From contig BFEA01000027.1 of assembly GCA_003427395.1 (NCBI GenBank), forward strand, positions 4,159,439-4,205,353: a stretch of 45,915 bases of DNA, read 5' to 3'. The position numbers and the translations under genes were made by a program. Numbering within the stretch: position 1 is the stretch's first letter; the number at the start of each line of letters is the position of its first letter. The DNA comes from Chara braunii (lineage: Eukaryota > Streptophyta > Charophyceae > Charales > Characeae). The notes under the pieces are model-generated. The model had not been told where the DNA came from. It worked only from the letters and a program-made list of their open reading frames with translations, and made no database searches. Shown in pieces: positions 34,340 to 45,215 of the stretch.

Positions 34340-34800
34340 TTCTATGAATCCAAGTCGGGGTTGAGAATTGTATTCCAATCCCCAGCCATAATCAAATTTT
34401 CTACATCTGGAATCCACGATGGTAGGGAGGCAAAGAAACTCGTTCTCTCCTTGTACTCGACCGGGGCATATATTGACATGATCGCCCAATCCTCATCTTC
34501 TACCGCCAATTTAACCCACACTTCTATACCTCTAGGGTCTATAAAATGATCAATGACTTCTAGTTCAAAATCCTTATTGATAAGTATGGCTACTCCACTG
34601 CACGTCTCTTGCAACTGGCCCAAAACTGGAGCCTCTTCCACCAATTCTTAGCCTGCTCAGTCTTATTTAGGTCCAACTTTGTTTCTTGCAGACATGCTAT
34701 GTGCACGTTATGTGTGTGCAGCCAAGCCACCATGACTTTTTTCTTGTTTCTGTTTAAAGTGTCCCCCAATCCTCTGATATTTCAAGTTAGGACTCTAAGA
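34340..34800 (-). pseudogene. LINE A endonuclease (APE-type) domain
   Basis: NIRGLGDTLNRNKKKV and CLQETKLDLN mark the N-terminal catalytic motifs. The next part reads GVAILINKDFELEVIDHF, SIYAPVEYKE and MAGDWNTIL, where GDWN carries catalytic Asp and Asn. These enzymes nick target DNA to prime reverse transcription. The two parts lie in different frames. Confidence 0.7.
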
Positions 34801-36010
34801 GTCTTGGGCAAGACCATCAAACTGGTCATTGCCGCCTAAGACTTGGATGTGGGTTGCAGGTTCCCTCTCTTCTCTTTCTTCTGCTGCCTTATTTTCCTGA
34901 GAGCAGGAGGCCGCCACCTAATCATGGAGTACCGGAACACTAGATGTAAGTTGTTGCTGGGCATCGGTCCTATGCAGCCAATCTGCAACTGGCACGACAT
35001 TCCATTTTCCCCCCATTATGATTCCTCTTAAAATTTATGTATCTAAAGTCAGAAAGGGCGTCACTGGATTCCAATGTACTCAGAGTTGTTGTCACTGCTC
35101 CCTTGTTTCGTCCAAGGAGATCAGAGAGAGGAACACAAGGTGTAAGATTGTCTTTCCTTTTCCTGGGTTCTCTATTATATGTCTGCCCATTTTCGGTTTT
35201 CGTAACAGAACAACTGTTTCCATGCCTTTAAGTACCACCGACTGGGCTAGACTCACCATTGTGTCCTCCGTAGGTTGTGATTGTATTGGGACCAGTGGGA
35301 TCTCTAATACTTCATCGCTCTCTTTCGTAGTCAGTAGGCATAGTCCCATCTGGGTGGTTGTGCAGATCAGTGGGACTAAACAATGCCTTACCACTGTGTA
35401 GGCTCTGTCCTTCCTTGACAGGGTCTTCATCGGGGCAGCAAAGCTTAGTTCCTCCTCCTTCCCCCTTGCACATAGTGACCATTTTCGATTCTCATATCCG
35501 TTGGCCTCCGTTTCATCTTTTTATATTTTTGTCTCTTTATCCATGTCGAAATATTTCCTGTAATAGCAAGAACCATCTTCCATTTTGCTTCTCTTCGCAG
35601 GGTCCGGTATTGAGGAGGATGGGCTGTTTCTTCTCTTCCCATCGAAGACCGTGTCATGTTCCTTCCGATTATTTTTCTTGCTTCTTCTTAGGTTTTTGAC
35701 ACCAAATTTCTTCGTTGGGTCTTTAGCTTTAAACCGCAGTTCCTTTTTTCCTTTCTCCTCTCCGCTAGACTCTTCTTCGTTCTGGGACTCAGAAGGGGAA
35801 GACAAACGTTATCTGGGTCTCCTGCTAAGGCCTATCTCTGACTGATGAAGGGCATTGGCACCAAACCAAAACCTGTACTAATGAATACGATCATGGACTG
35901 TACTATCCATCACCCTCCTCCTCCGCCATCCCCTAGATCCCCCCCCCCCTCAACCATATGTTCCTCCCCTGGGGAGGCGCCCCCAAGACTGGGAGCGAAA
36001 GGTTGCCTGC

Positions 36011-37064
36011 GTCGATCTGGACATCAGAGCTATCAACCTAAACAGTCTGGCACAAGCATCATAGGACAAAAAGGACGCATCTGGAGAATGCTCAAACCGG
36101 ACGGGGCTAGAGCATGGCCTGACGCGATCTGCGTGCAAGAGACACATGTGACACATGCACCCACGCACAGGGCAAAATAAAAATGGGTGTGGCCATACAC
36201 ATCCTACTCGGCCTCGGCTAGATCAGGAGCATCGACGGGGGTAGCAATATGGCTCCCTCCCTCATCACGATTAACCCCCATTGCCAGTGCTCATGAGTGC
36301 GATCTGCAAGAAGGAGGTTGGGTGTATGTTAGGGCGATGATGGGGGATGAGGAACTCGCCATCGCTAGCGTATATGGTCTCAATGATCCGCTGGACAGAG
36401 TACACTTCCTCCACACTCTTCATCAACAATTACCTGTGGGTTTGCCCCTCATTATAGCAGGTGACTACAACATAACCCCCGACCCGCTCTCGACAGAAGA
36501 TCTTCCACTAACAGCCAAAGCCAGGGACAAACCCATGACCGCTGGGCCCTGGATGTGGGCATGCTCACACGCTTTATGGCGATGCTGAACCTGAAGGATG
36601 CATATAGAATCCTGCACCCCGCCAAACGCGCATACACTTGCGTCAGATCGAAAGGGGCAGCGGGCACATCCAATTCCATAATTGACTTTTTCCTTATTTT
36701 CGAGGAACTTATAGGAACTCTACTGGTTGCGGACATTATGCTATTCAGTGTCTGCAAATCCTTCGATCATCGAGCGATCGTTATGGGCTTCTCATTTCAT
36801 ACTCGAATTCAGAGAGGTTCGAGTTTCTATAAGTTCAATGTCTCGCTGCTAAAACTCCCCGCCCTAAAAAATCTGGTCAAAGAATATTGGGAGTACTGGG
36901 TATCGAACCAGGAACAAGCTGCCTCCAAAGTGGAATGGTTCAACGAAGGAGTGGCCCACTTGAGGGACAAAGTAAAGGAGTTCTCGATTGCCTATACTCG
37001 AGAACGCAAGGCAATAGTAGACAAATTGCTAAACGAATTGGAAGCCTGGGACAACCAACTATAA
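36011..37064 (+). pseudogene. LINE B endonuclease and linker
   Basis: DIRAINLNSLAQ (motif start), then in another frame DAICVQETHV, IASVYGLNDP and IIAGDYNITPDPL (GDYN catalytic motif), then SIIDFFLIFEELIGTLLV and FDHRAIVMGFSF, which resemble the C-terminal SDH motif region. At least three frames are used. Confidence 0.65.
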
Positions 37065-37435
37065 ACCGACCTGCTGGACGACACAACCTATCACGAGTTA
37101 CAAGCGGCAAGGGATCATTTGCAGTCATACTTTGACACACAGGCCGAAGCGTGGCGCATCCACGCACGAGTATGCCAACAAGACACGGAGGGCATGATGG
37201 CAAAATCCTTTTTTAGGAAGGCTCAAGCCAGAGCGAGACAGACAACTATTTCCTCGTTGCGCCACCTCTTTGATCACTCTTTGCCGGTGGCAAATAACGC
37301 ATACGCGATCGTGGATTATGTTGCCAAATTTTACCAAAATTTGTATACCTCGGAGTCGACGCAATGGGGGGAACAACATCTAGCCGAAGCCCAGGAAACA
37401 ATGCTCCGACATCTCCCAACAATGCTTTCGTCAAC

Positions 37436-38894
37436 CCAACGTCAGCAGTTGGAAAAGCCCCGTCTATAAACGAAATTCTGGAAGCCCTTAAGGGGATGGA
37501 AGATGAAAAAACACCAGTCTTTGACTCCTTTTCAAAAAAAATTTGGTTGAAATATTAGGACATATTCCAAAATAGCATCGCGCCCTACGTTCACACAGTA
37601 CAGAGGGAAGGGACATTTGGTGGACTGATTAGCCACAACGAAAAAAAATTCCAGAATTAAATAATCATTCTATAGTAAAATTACAATCTAAAATTGAAAT
37701 TTTCATTCCATCTTAAAAAATGTCATTCCAATTTTAAAATTTTTCATCTTGCTTGCAAAATTTCATCCCAAGAATAGGGTATCCCTTCTTATTTGGACTG
37801 TATGCTAGAGATGGAATGAAAGTCTGGATTAATTCATGAAATATTTTAATTGGACTGTTATTCTAAATAAGGATTTTCAGTCATAAATAGGTTATTCCAA
37901 TCTAAATTAGAAGATATTTGTTGTAGTGGAATGAAAATTTAATTGAAATATTTTATAAACTCGTTCAGACTTCCATTCTATTTTGAGCAAATAGATGTAG
38001 TTGGAAGGGAAAACTCATATTTAGACGGTAACTTATCAAATAAAACTGAAAATTTTAGAATTTGACGAACATTGGAATGATAATTTACAAACATGTAGGA
38101 TTTTTTTTTTATGGAATGTTTTTTCAACTTTCATTTCTCGTGGGAATTTTTCTGTTGCAAGGAGTCACCACACTCCTCTACAAGAAAGGGGACAAAGCAG
38201 ACGTCAGAAACTACCGCCCGATCACCCTTCTCCCCCTTCCATACAAAATGGTGTCCAAGGCCCTCACTAACCGACTCCTTCCATACATAAATCACTTGGT
38301 CTTCCAAGATCAGACGGGAGTCATGCCACAAAAAAACATCCAGGACAATGTTCTGTTGGTGAACGAGACCATCAAGTATGTCAAACAACACAGTAAGGAA
38401 ATTGCGGTTCTCTTCATAGACTTTGAGAAGGCCTATGACCAAGTGGATTGGGACTTCTTGGATTGTTGTCTCGATAAAATAAATTGTGGAGAGGGATTTC
38501 GGTCGTGGGTATCCATCATGCACAGATGCGCTGCCACAAATGTTATGGTTAATGACCACCTGTCCCCTTCATTCACTCTACAACGATCGGTTAGGCAATG
38601 ATGCCCCGTTGCCCATTCCTCTTCGTGTTGGTAATGGAGGCATTGGCAGCAATGATCAGAGCCAACCCACATATACAGCGTATAGACATCCCAGAGTTGC
38701 CCTCACATATGGTGTCGGTAACCTCCCTATTTGTCAATGACCTCACAATCCTCATTCGAGCTACAACCGCTTTTATTCAAGCTCTAACAAAAACTATTCA
38801 AACTTTTGCGGCCGCAGAAAACATTAAGGTGAACTGGGGGATGAAGACTGAGGGTTGGTGGTTGTCCCCACAAGACACCCACCTGCCGCAGTAA
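37436..38894 (+). pseudogene. LINE B reverse transcriptase, split by an ITR element
   Basis: Before the insertion: EILEALKGMEDEKTPVFDSF. After it: LLYKKGDKADVRNYRPITLL, DQTGVMPQKNIQDNVLLVNE, and LFIDFEKAYDQVDWDF (motif A, Asp present). A one-base shift follows, then MPRCPFLFVLVMEA. Motif C reads FVNDLTIL, so the first Asp of ADD is replaced. Confidence 0.75.
37636..38157 (+). mobile_element. ITR element, copy 4, inside LINE B reverse transcriptase
   Basis: Starts CAACGAAAAAAAATTCC, ends GGAATTTTTCTGTTG, flanked by CA on both sides. Skipping the element and one CA joins ...GGLIS directly to QGVTTLLYKKGDKAD in frame, which fixes the duplication at two bases. Confidence 0.9.
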
Positions 38895-38957
38895 CCGCCA
38901 ATCAATTGGCACCCGAAGAAAAAAGCTATTCGAATACTTGGGATTCGTCTAACGACC

Positions 38958-40790
38958 ATGGGCCCTCCCTCAGATCATGGACATGCTCTGGTCCAAACAG
39001 CACTCCAAAGATTGCCCATATGGGATGACCTCCACACATCACTGGTAGGTAGGGCGCTTGCGATAAACAACGCCATCCTCGCCACGATTTGGTATAAAAT
39101 GGACTTCTGGGAAATGCCGAAAAATCAGCTCAAACAACTGCGAGTGGCAGTGTCAGCTTACTTGTGGAGAAACGATCACAAGTTGACAAGATGCTTAAAA
39201 AGGGTGGGGTGGAAGTATGTATCCCAGCCAAAGAGAGTGGGTGGGTTGGGCATCTTAGATCCGGGAGATGAAATTAAAGCCCTCCTGTTTAAGGTCATCA
39301 TCCGCCTGCTACTTGCAAACGACATCCCATGGCTACCACTGACATATAAACAACTTGCGAACTTGGCCCCTCCCTCCCACCATGACACTCCGGTCCACCC
39401 GCTCACGTGGTTCACAAACACAGCATGGTCTGTCCCGAGTCCCCCACGTTAGAAAAGGGACGGAATGGCTAGAAACAATGTGAGATGAGACCTCAAACAG
39501 GACCCTATGTGGATCACAATGCTGAACCTCTGAAGGCAGATGAGGTCATCCAAGAAGGCGTCGCCGCTGAGATGACAAGAGATATGGCGGCAACCACTGT
39601 TCTTGGGTGGCGGCCCTGGAGGACGGACCGACAGTGCGCTGCCAATACCGGGTTACAAGGAATACCTCTAATCCGATCCCTATGACCATCTTCCGAGTCA
39701 GAGTAGGCCACAACACCGACAATGGAGTACAACTGCATGCCTATGCACCGGATGTACCGCAAGTGCGCTGGGCTTCGCTGAAAAGAGACCACGATTTAGA
39801 CTGCATACTCCCACTAGAAAAACTATCCAGGATAAGGGTTGTCGGGACTGAGGACTTAGGCTACTTTGCTTATGATATGATCACCCCGGTGTGTGCACTC
39901 CCATTCGACCCTGAAGAGTGGGAGTGGAAAGGCCGCAAACCGACACAGATCTGGCAATACACGGTGAGAGGAGGCTATAAACAAGCACACAAAATGCACG
40001 ACTCCACGACGGTGGTGCAAAAGAGATGGAGAAGGGATTCGCCGCTGCAAAACAAGGACCTGCGCCATATCCCTTGGCCCACCTATGCACACATAATGCC
40101 GACATCTCACAGGGCCCTGCAGTGGCAGATAACACACCGCTGTCTTCCGACGCCCGACTGGATAACAACACGCAACAAACTGGAACAAGCAGAAGTCATG
40201 TCCCCCATTTATTCTTTCTGCGGGGAAGGCGCGCAACGTAGACGTGCAAATCTGGAACACTGCATTTTGGGGTGCCCAATGGCAGTGCAGGTGTGGCAAT
40301 GGTGGGACGCGATGTGGCATGAGCTCACTGCATCGCCTTTCCAATGGAATGTGACCCTCATCCTGTTAGGCAAGAGGAAAAGTTTTCCGCCTGCTTGGTT
40401 GCTCTTCCAGGCGAACCTCTTTAAATACTTGAGGCTTGCCCTAGTCATGGTAATATAGAGAGTGCGGTGCTCAGCAGAACACAAAGAAGGCACCTTTGGC
40501 TTCCATCAAGCCAAACAGGAACTGGTGAAAGTAGCCAGAGCAAACTTGCTGAGAGCTAGCCAAAAGTTAGTAAAAACGGTGGAGGCAACTCAAGACCGGG
40601 AGAACAAACAACGAGCGATCAGGGCCTTTACACAAACATGGTTAGACCCCAACTGTAAAATGGCAGACGTGCAACCCGATGGCAGACCCGATGGCAGACT
40701 GGTTTGGAAGAACTGGGCCGCGGAAGACCACCGGTGGACATACAGACCGGCGAACTGCTTCCCAACACCTCTTCCCGGATATCCGGATTG
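38958..40790 (+). pseudogene. LINE B thumb, zinc-binding region and C-terminal extension
   Basis: LQRLPIWDDLHTSLVGRALA and KRVGWKYVSQPKRVGGLGIL are typical of the region after the palm in L1-type ORF2. RALQWQITHRCLPTPDWITT followed by FCGEGAQRRRANLEHCILGC resembles the zf-RVT region, with its Cys/His spacing altered. The extension to 40790 is Arg/Asp-rich and unassigned. Confidence 0.65.
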
Positions 40791-40988
40791 AGCGCTAGAC
40801 GAAGTGCCGCGAAGCAATAATGACTGGGCTTTACCCCAGGACTGCGGAGACTGTCCCTCTCCTTCACCACCTATACAATCCCCCCCTCCCCCGTCACATC
40901 CCCCTCCTACCGCCCCTTTGCCCCCCCCCCCTTTGCCCTGCGCCACGCCTCCCACAACCCTCACACCGCCCCCTCCACCCCCTTCACA

Positions 40989-41162
40989 GCCCCCCCCTAT
41001 CCCGTCCCAGCCTTCCCCTTCTGTCCCATCGCCGCCTCCCTCCCTTCCCTCTGCTCCTGTCTCTTATACACATCTAGATGTGTATAAGAGACAGGCCCCC
41101 CCCTATCCCGTCCCAGCCTTCCCCTTCTGTCCCATCGCCGCCTCCCTCCCTTCCCTCTGCTC
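40989..41162. other. Assembly artefact: Nextera mate-pair junction flanked by a 68-bp duplication
   Basis: Positions 41057-41094 are CTGTCTCTTATACACATCT joined to its reverse complement, the Tn5 mosaic-end junction of Nextera mate-pair libraries. The 68 bp on the left (40989-41056) are repeated exactly on the right (41095-41162). Translation gives VSYTHLDVYKRQ, a peptide of purely adapter origin. The true locus probably has one copy and no adapter. Confidence 0.97.
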
Positions 41163-41625
41163 TGCCCCCTCCCCCTTTTTTTCAACCTGCTCCGCAAGTG
41201 GCCAGCCGGCCTGAGACAACAACTGTACACCACTAATCTGTCAGTTGACTATCAATAGAGATGCCGACCTGCCTCCCAGAGCAGGGGTTGGGAGAGCCAT
41301 GGTCCAGCTGACACCATGTACACAATAATGGACCAAGAGGTCTATTCAATCAAATCAGAGACAAGACATGAAACAAGGGTCTAAAGGCTAAAACACACTC
41401 AGGGGTATTGGGGGGGCTGTTGATTTCAGAAAGTAGCTTGGGAATGGTTGGTGAATAGGGGAGTTAAGGCTGACAATCATTACTGAGGGCAAGGCAAGAT
41501 GATAGGAAAGGCCCACGCTTAGGGAAGGGGGCTATGAGCAGCTCCGAAGAGAAGTTGGGTGCTCTGAAGTAGAGTAACTGATGCTGGTACCCCGGACTTG
41601 AATTTCACGAATGTATCTACGGGAC

Positions 41626-41817
41626 GCTGGACCCGGTTTCCAGCAGGTGTAGCTCCCCACCAATAGATGGAGCGCCCCGGCAGCCAAAGCCTCAATCCTG
41701 CCGGCTCTCTTACCGTCGCGGGGATAGAGGCCTTGCAAGAGGGCTTAAAAAAAAAAAAAAAAAAAGTATTGATGGAAGATATTTGTTTAGAATGGGACGT
41801 TGGACCCGGTTTCCAGC
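41626..41817 (+). repeat. LINE 3'-end hairpin, two copies
   Basis: GCTGGACCCGGTTTCCAGC at 41626-41644 and GTTGGACCCGGTTTCCAGC at 41799-41817. GCTGGA pairs with TCCAGC (G-T pair in the second copy). LINE A has the same hairpin in its 3' UTR. Between the copies lie about 19 A and the block AAGTATTGATGGAAG (41764-41778). Confidence 0.7.
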
Positions 41818-41995
41818 CTCATCGGGAAGTATTACTTGAGATCTAGTTGATAACCAAGCTTTGCTCGTAAGCGAAACTGGTTGAGGCTGCCAGGATAACC
41901 CCGGGGTGAATTGTGAGGTCCCCGGCCTCGTCCCATTGTTTTTGCAATATATTGTAATGCGTTCCTCAAAAAAAAAAAAAAAAAAAAAAAAAAGG

Positions 41996-42440
41996 CCAAA
42001 GCATACGACAAAACGGAAAGGGTCAAAGCATACGACAAAACGGATTTCGCAACTGTCCTACTCAAGCCCTTGTAGTTGGTACCTACTCGACGGGGCCAGA
42101 TGTAACCATCACTTCAGCATTGTCAAGATACTATCAATTTAGTTATGTTTTCGCAACTGTCTTCTGAGTTTTTTTCATCGACGATCTTCAGTATCAACGG
42201 CGGACACTGTTTCTAAGGACCAATTTCTTTAATTCATAACTGTCTCTTGGTGGCCTTCTCGTCAACGATCTTCAGTTCCAACGGAGGGCGCTGTCTTTCT
42301 AAAGAATTCACTGTCCTTTTCTAGGATTAATTCCTTATTTTCAAGATCTACGGATGCTAACGAGTGAGACAAGATCCACGAAGGGACTTAGTGGAACTCA
42401 CCCTGCGGGAAGAAGCCCTTCGGAGGACCGACCGCCACTT
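41996..42440. repeat. Short direct repeats right of the LINE B tail
   Basis: CAAAGCATACGACAAAACGG occurs twice within 50 bp just after the A-tail. An ~85-bp diverged repeat follows, with ACGATCTTCAGT(A/T)(T/C)CAACGG at about 42180 and 42265. The first copy contains ACTGTTTCTAAGGAC (about 42206), resembling the core of the 4.4-5.4 kb array. Confidence 0.55.
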
Positions 42441-42811
42441 GATCCAGGAGCTGCGAGTGTATAAGTAACCGGCACAGGACTGGTCGCTGCAGGCTGACTT
42501 GACTCGCGCGGAGCGGCTTCAGGATTTCATCCGCCGGCAGCTACACCCATCGCATAGGCAAACCTGCGGTCATAGCACAACCACCAACTCTGCTAAGAGG
42601 CCGAGTTGTTTTCTCCCCAGACTCTGACCACACACTGCACGTGTCGCTTTGCCTTTTCGGCACCTCAAGTGAATCTTGCCTCGCTCACCAACAACCCCCC
42701 CCCTCCCCCCTGCCCAAGCCTTTGTGTCTGATTCATTCAAAACTGGTCGGTCAAGGTCCCCCCGCTCATTCAAAAGTCCGGTAAGTCCTCTTTTTCTATC
42801 TGTCAGTCGTT

Positions 42812-44236
42812 ATGAACCCCATTCCCTATTCCCCGGGCCCAGTCCCTTCTGACACTTCTGGTTCTCCGCCAAACCGCAGAGGCAACTCGACTCAATCCTC
42901 TCCCCGCCAATCCGCTTCATCGCCGAGTCACTCCTCCTCCTTTCACTCACCTCCTCATGACAACCCTCCCCTCTATGACCCTTTCCTCAAGCACCACTAC
43001 CCTGCCCATCTCCTTCCTCATTCCCTTTCCCCCCTCTTTGCGGATTCCTTTCTTCAAGATTTTTCCTCCCTTATCGATTCTCCGCCGGCGGCTTTTTTGC
43101 CTCCTCCCATCACCACAGATCCAGCGCTGCAAAGCATCTTCGTGATAGATCCGCCGACTGCATCCCTTCTCCCTCTTCACCTTTTCTCCTTCCTCTTTTT
43201 CTTCCCGTCTCGTTAGTAAGGATTCAGAGGAATAGTATAGAAAGAATTTTTGGTGACCTTCTCAACATTGAAGATGTTATTGACTATGCTTCCTCGGCGG
43301 CTACTTTTAGGTTCCAAGACAACCAAAGGAACCTTTTCGTTCTGAAGAGAAAGCGTGTCTCCGAACTTCTTGCTCACTCTCTTTTCTCGCCGACAATCTT
43401 CAATCACCTAGTTGTTGATTCGCGCCCTCTTTCCTCCTTGTCTTCACGAGAATTGTTGAGAGCTCAGCTGGACTTGGCTGAGTTCCAGGTCAAGAATGCT
43501 AAGGGAATTGCGGCAAACTTCTACTGTTTTGCCATTTGTATTGCAAAGATTGAAGCAAGATCCGCGCAACCTTGGGTGGGGGAAGGGCTGCTGACCTTAC
43601 TCCAGAACCTTCCTGGTTTTGCGGCATCGCCTTCACTTGCTCTTTCAGTTTCGGCTTTCTTCAAGGATTTTTTCTATTCACTTGGCACAGACGCTTCTCA
43701 GGATCTTCATCTCGAGAAGTTGGCAGACTGGGGTCCGGGACCCTGGTTTCGATACTTGAAGAAGAAGGTTTGCGGCAAGCTCCCTGACTACGTTCTCCAT
43801 CCCACTTTGCCGCTAGAACCCTCACCGTCGTTTGCTCCAGACTATCCCAGGCTCTTCATTTCTTCAAGGAAGGGTTACAGGAAGTGTGTTAGTTTTAGTC
43901 ATAGGATAGTTAGCGATGAAGAGGAAGGGGAAGCAGGCGCCTCAGGTGCACAGCAGGAAGAAGAAGTCTGGAAAATCAGAGATTGAGGAAGCTTCCTCTT
44001 CTGATTCCCCATCCCCTCGCCCCCTTCCCCTTCAACCTCTCGTTCTAGTCACGAAACCGCCCTCTTCGTCTCACACCTCTGTAAATCCGCAACCTACTCT
44101 CCCGTCAGTTCCCAAAACCCCAAGGCAGAGACGAAAGCCTAGGATTTGCAAGAATCTCGACTACCTTATATTCTTTTTCTTTTTTTTTTCTACTTTCTCT
44201 TCATCTCATCACCTTTTTCCTCCTCTACAAACCTAA
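42812..44236 (+). pseudogene. Unclassified protein-coding sequence with two frame changes
   Basis: The first frame (42812-43216) is Ser/Pro/His-rich (MNPIPYSPGPVPSDTSGSPP). The second (open from about 43150 to 43984) looks globular: IERIFGDLLNIEDVIDYASS, ELLRAQLDLAEFQVKNAKGI, CFAICIAKIEARSAQPWVGE, and ends acidic. The third (43916-44236) is basic then Ser/Pro-rich (MKRKGKQAPQVHSRKKKSGK). One-base shifts at about 43150-43213 and 43920-43980 would join all three; these may be real mutations or assembly errors. It could be ORF1 of another LINE or a host gene copy. No family was recognised. Confidence 0.4.
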
Positions 44237-44494
44237 TCGTTTGCTTTGTCTCCCTCCATAAGACAAATTAATGGAGGATTGTTATTAGCATGCTAGTGCT
44301 TTCGGAGGATTTCTTGCCTTAAATTCCTGAGTCGAACTCAATGATTTGATCGAACTACTGTTTGTCTTGCGTTTTCAGTTGCAATTTCAAGTATTTGGAA
44401 TATGGTTAATTCCTTGCAATTTAGCATGATTATGGCATTCTTATGACTGGTCCATGTTTTTTGACCTCTTAATTAGCAAAATCAGCTGCATCTG

Positions 44495-44497
<3 letters not shown>

Positions 44498-44525
<28 letters not shown>
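44498..44525 (+). repeat. A-tract, possible retroposed 3' end
   Basis: About 26 A follow the 42.8-44.2 kb coding sequence after ~260 bp, consistent with its reverse-transcribed origin. No AATAAA lies immediately upstream. Confidence 0.5.
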
Positions 44526-44859
44526 CAAGAAAGCAAAGGGGTTGAATGTTGCTTCATGTATGGTAATATTTAATTTGCATTTCAATCATCACTAGGAAAT
44601 TTAAGTTAAAAATTAGTGTTTCTACAAAGGAGATTTGAAATTAGTTATTAACCATTCACTTAGCTCTTCTGCAATTCTCCTTAGCTGCCTGCATCTCTTT
44701 ATGACGAAAAACTTTTTGATGAAGTAGCGCGGAACGAGGCTGAGGACGCGGAATCAATCATGCATCCTTAGCCTTGCGGACGCCCGGTGTCATGATTTTT
44801 TGGACTTCTCGTTCTTGGTCTCAAAGTTTTTCATCTGAACTTCTCAATTCTTAGCCGCT

Positions 44860-45215
44860 TCTCTCATCGAGAGTTCTGATGAGAAGCGTTAAATCTCCTT
44901 GGTATAAAGAATTTGGTCGAAATAAGGAATGACGGCCGCTCCCGTATGGCATCAAGATTTTCTAAAGAAATGCGTGTAATTGAAGACTTGTGTATGTGTT
45001 CATTGTTTGTATGTATGTGTGCACAACCGCTTTCTCATCGCGAGTTATTGTGTATCATATGAACCGACTAAGTCCCCTCGGTAGGGACAGATTGGCCGAA
45101 TCAAAGGAATGACGACCGCCCTCGTATAGTGTTTAAGTAAGAGGATTGTTTTCCAAGTAATGCGTACAGACGAGTTCTTCTGCGTGTGCCTTGTTTTTAT
45201 TTGCGTGGGTGTGTT
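44860..45215 (+). repeat. Diverged ~175-bp tandem duplication
   Basis: TCTCATCG(A/C)GAGTT, GGAATGACG(G/A)CCGC and AATGCGT recur in the same order in two adjacent copies starting at about 44864 and 45032. The second contains the hairpin GTCCC/GGGAC. Confidence 0.6.

Larger units (their letters stand above)
29750..35805 (-). mobile_element. LINE A: degraded L1-type retrotransposon
   Basis: Reading leftwards: an ORF1 tail (35805-34900, K/E-rich), endonuclease (34800-34340), reverse transcriptase (33480-32290), thumb and linker (32250-31332), zinc-binding C-terminus (30806-30059) and 3' UTR. The 3' UTR holds the hairpin GTTGGAAGCCGGGTCCAGC (plus-strand form, 29854-29872) and the block at 29772-29758 shared with LINE B. 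Stops and frameshifts are frequent. The 5' end is lost where LINE B sequence begins near 35845. Confidence 0.75.
36011..41992 (+). mobile_element. LINE B: degraded L1-type retrotransposon with A-tail
   Basis: Order on the plus strand: endonuclease (36011-36780), linker, reverse transcriptase (37440-38890, split by an ITR element), thumb (38958-39452), zinc-binding region (39607-40458), a C-terminal extension (40462-40790), a proline-rich stretch (40840-41200), and a 3' UTR with two hairpins and a final A-tail (41968-41992). Frameshifts and stops are common. Its sequence adjoins the truncated ORF1 of LINE A on the opposite strand. Confidence 0.75.

Noticed and set aside
13083-38157. Introner-type (intron-generating) elements
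   Set aside because: The insertions lack GT...AG at their borders, so they would not be spliced out of the interrupted frames.
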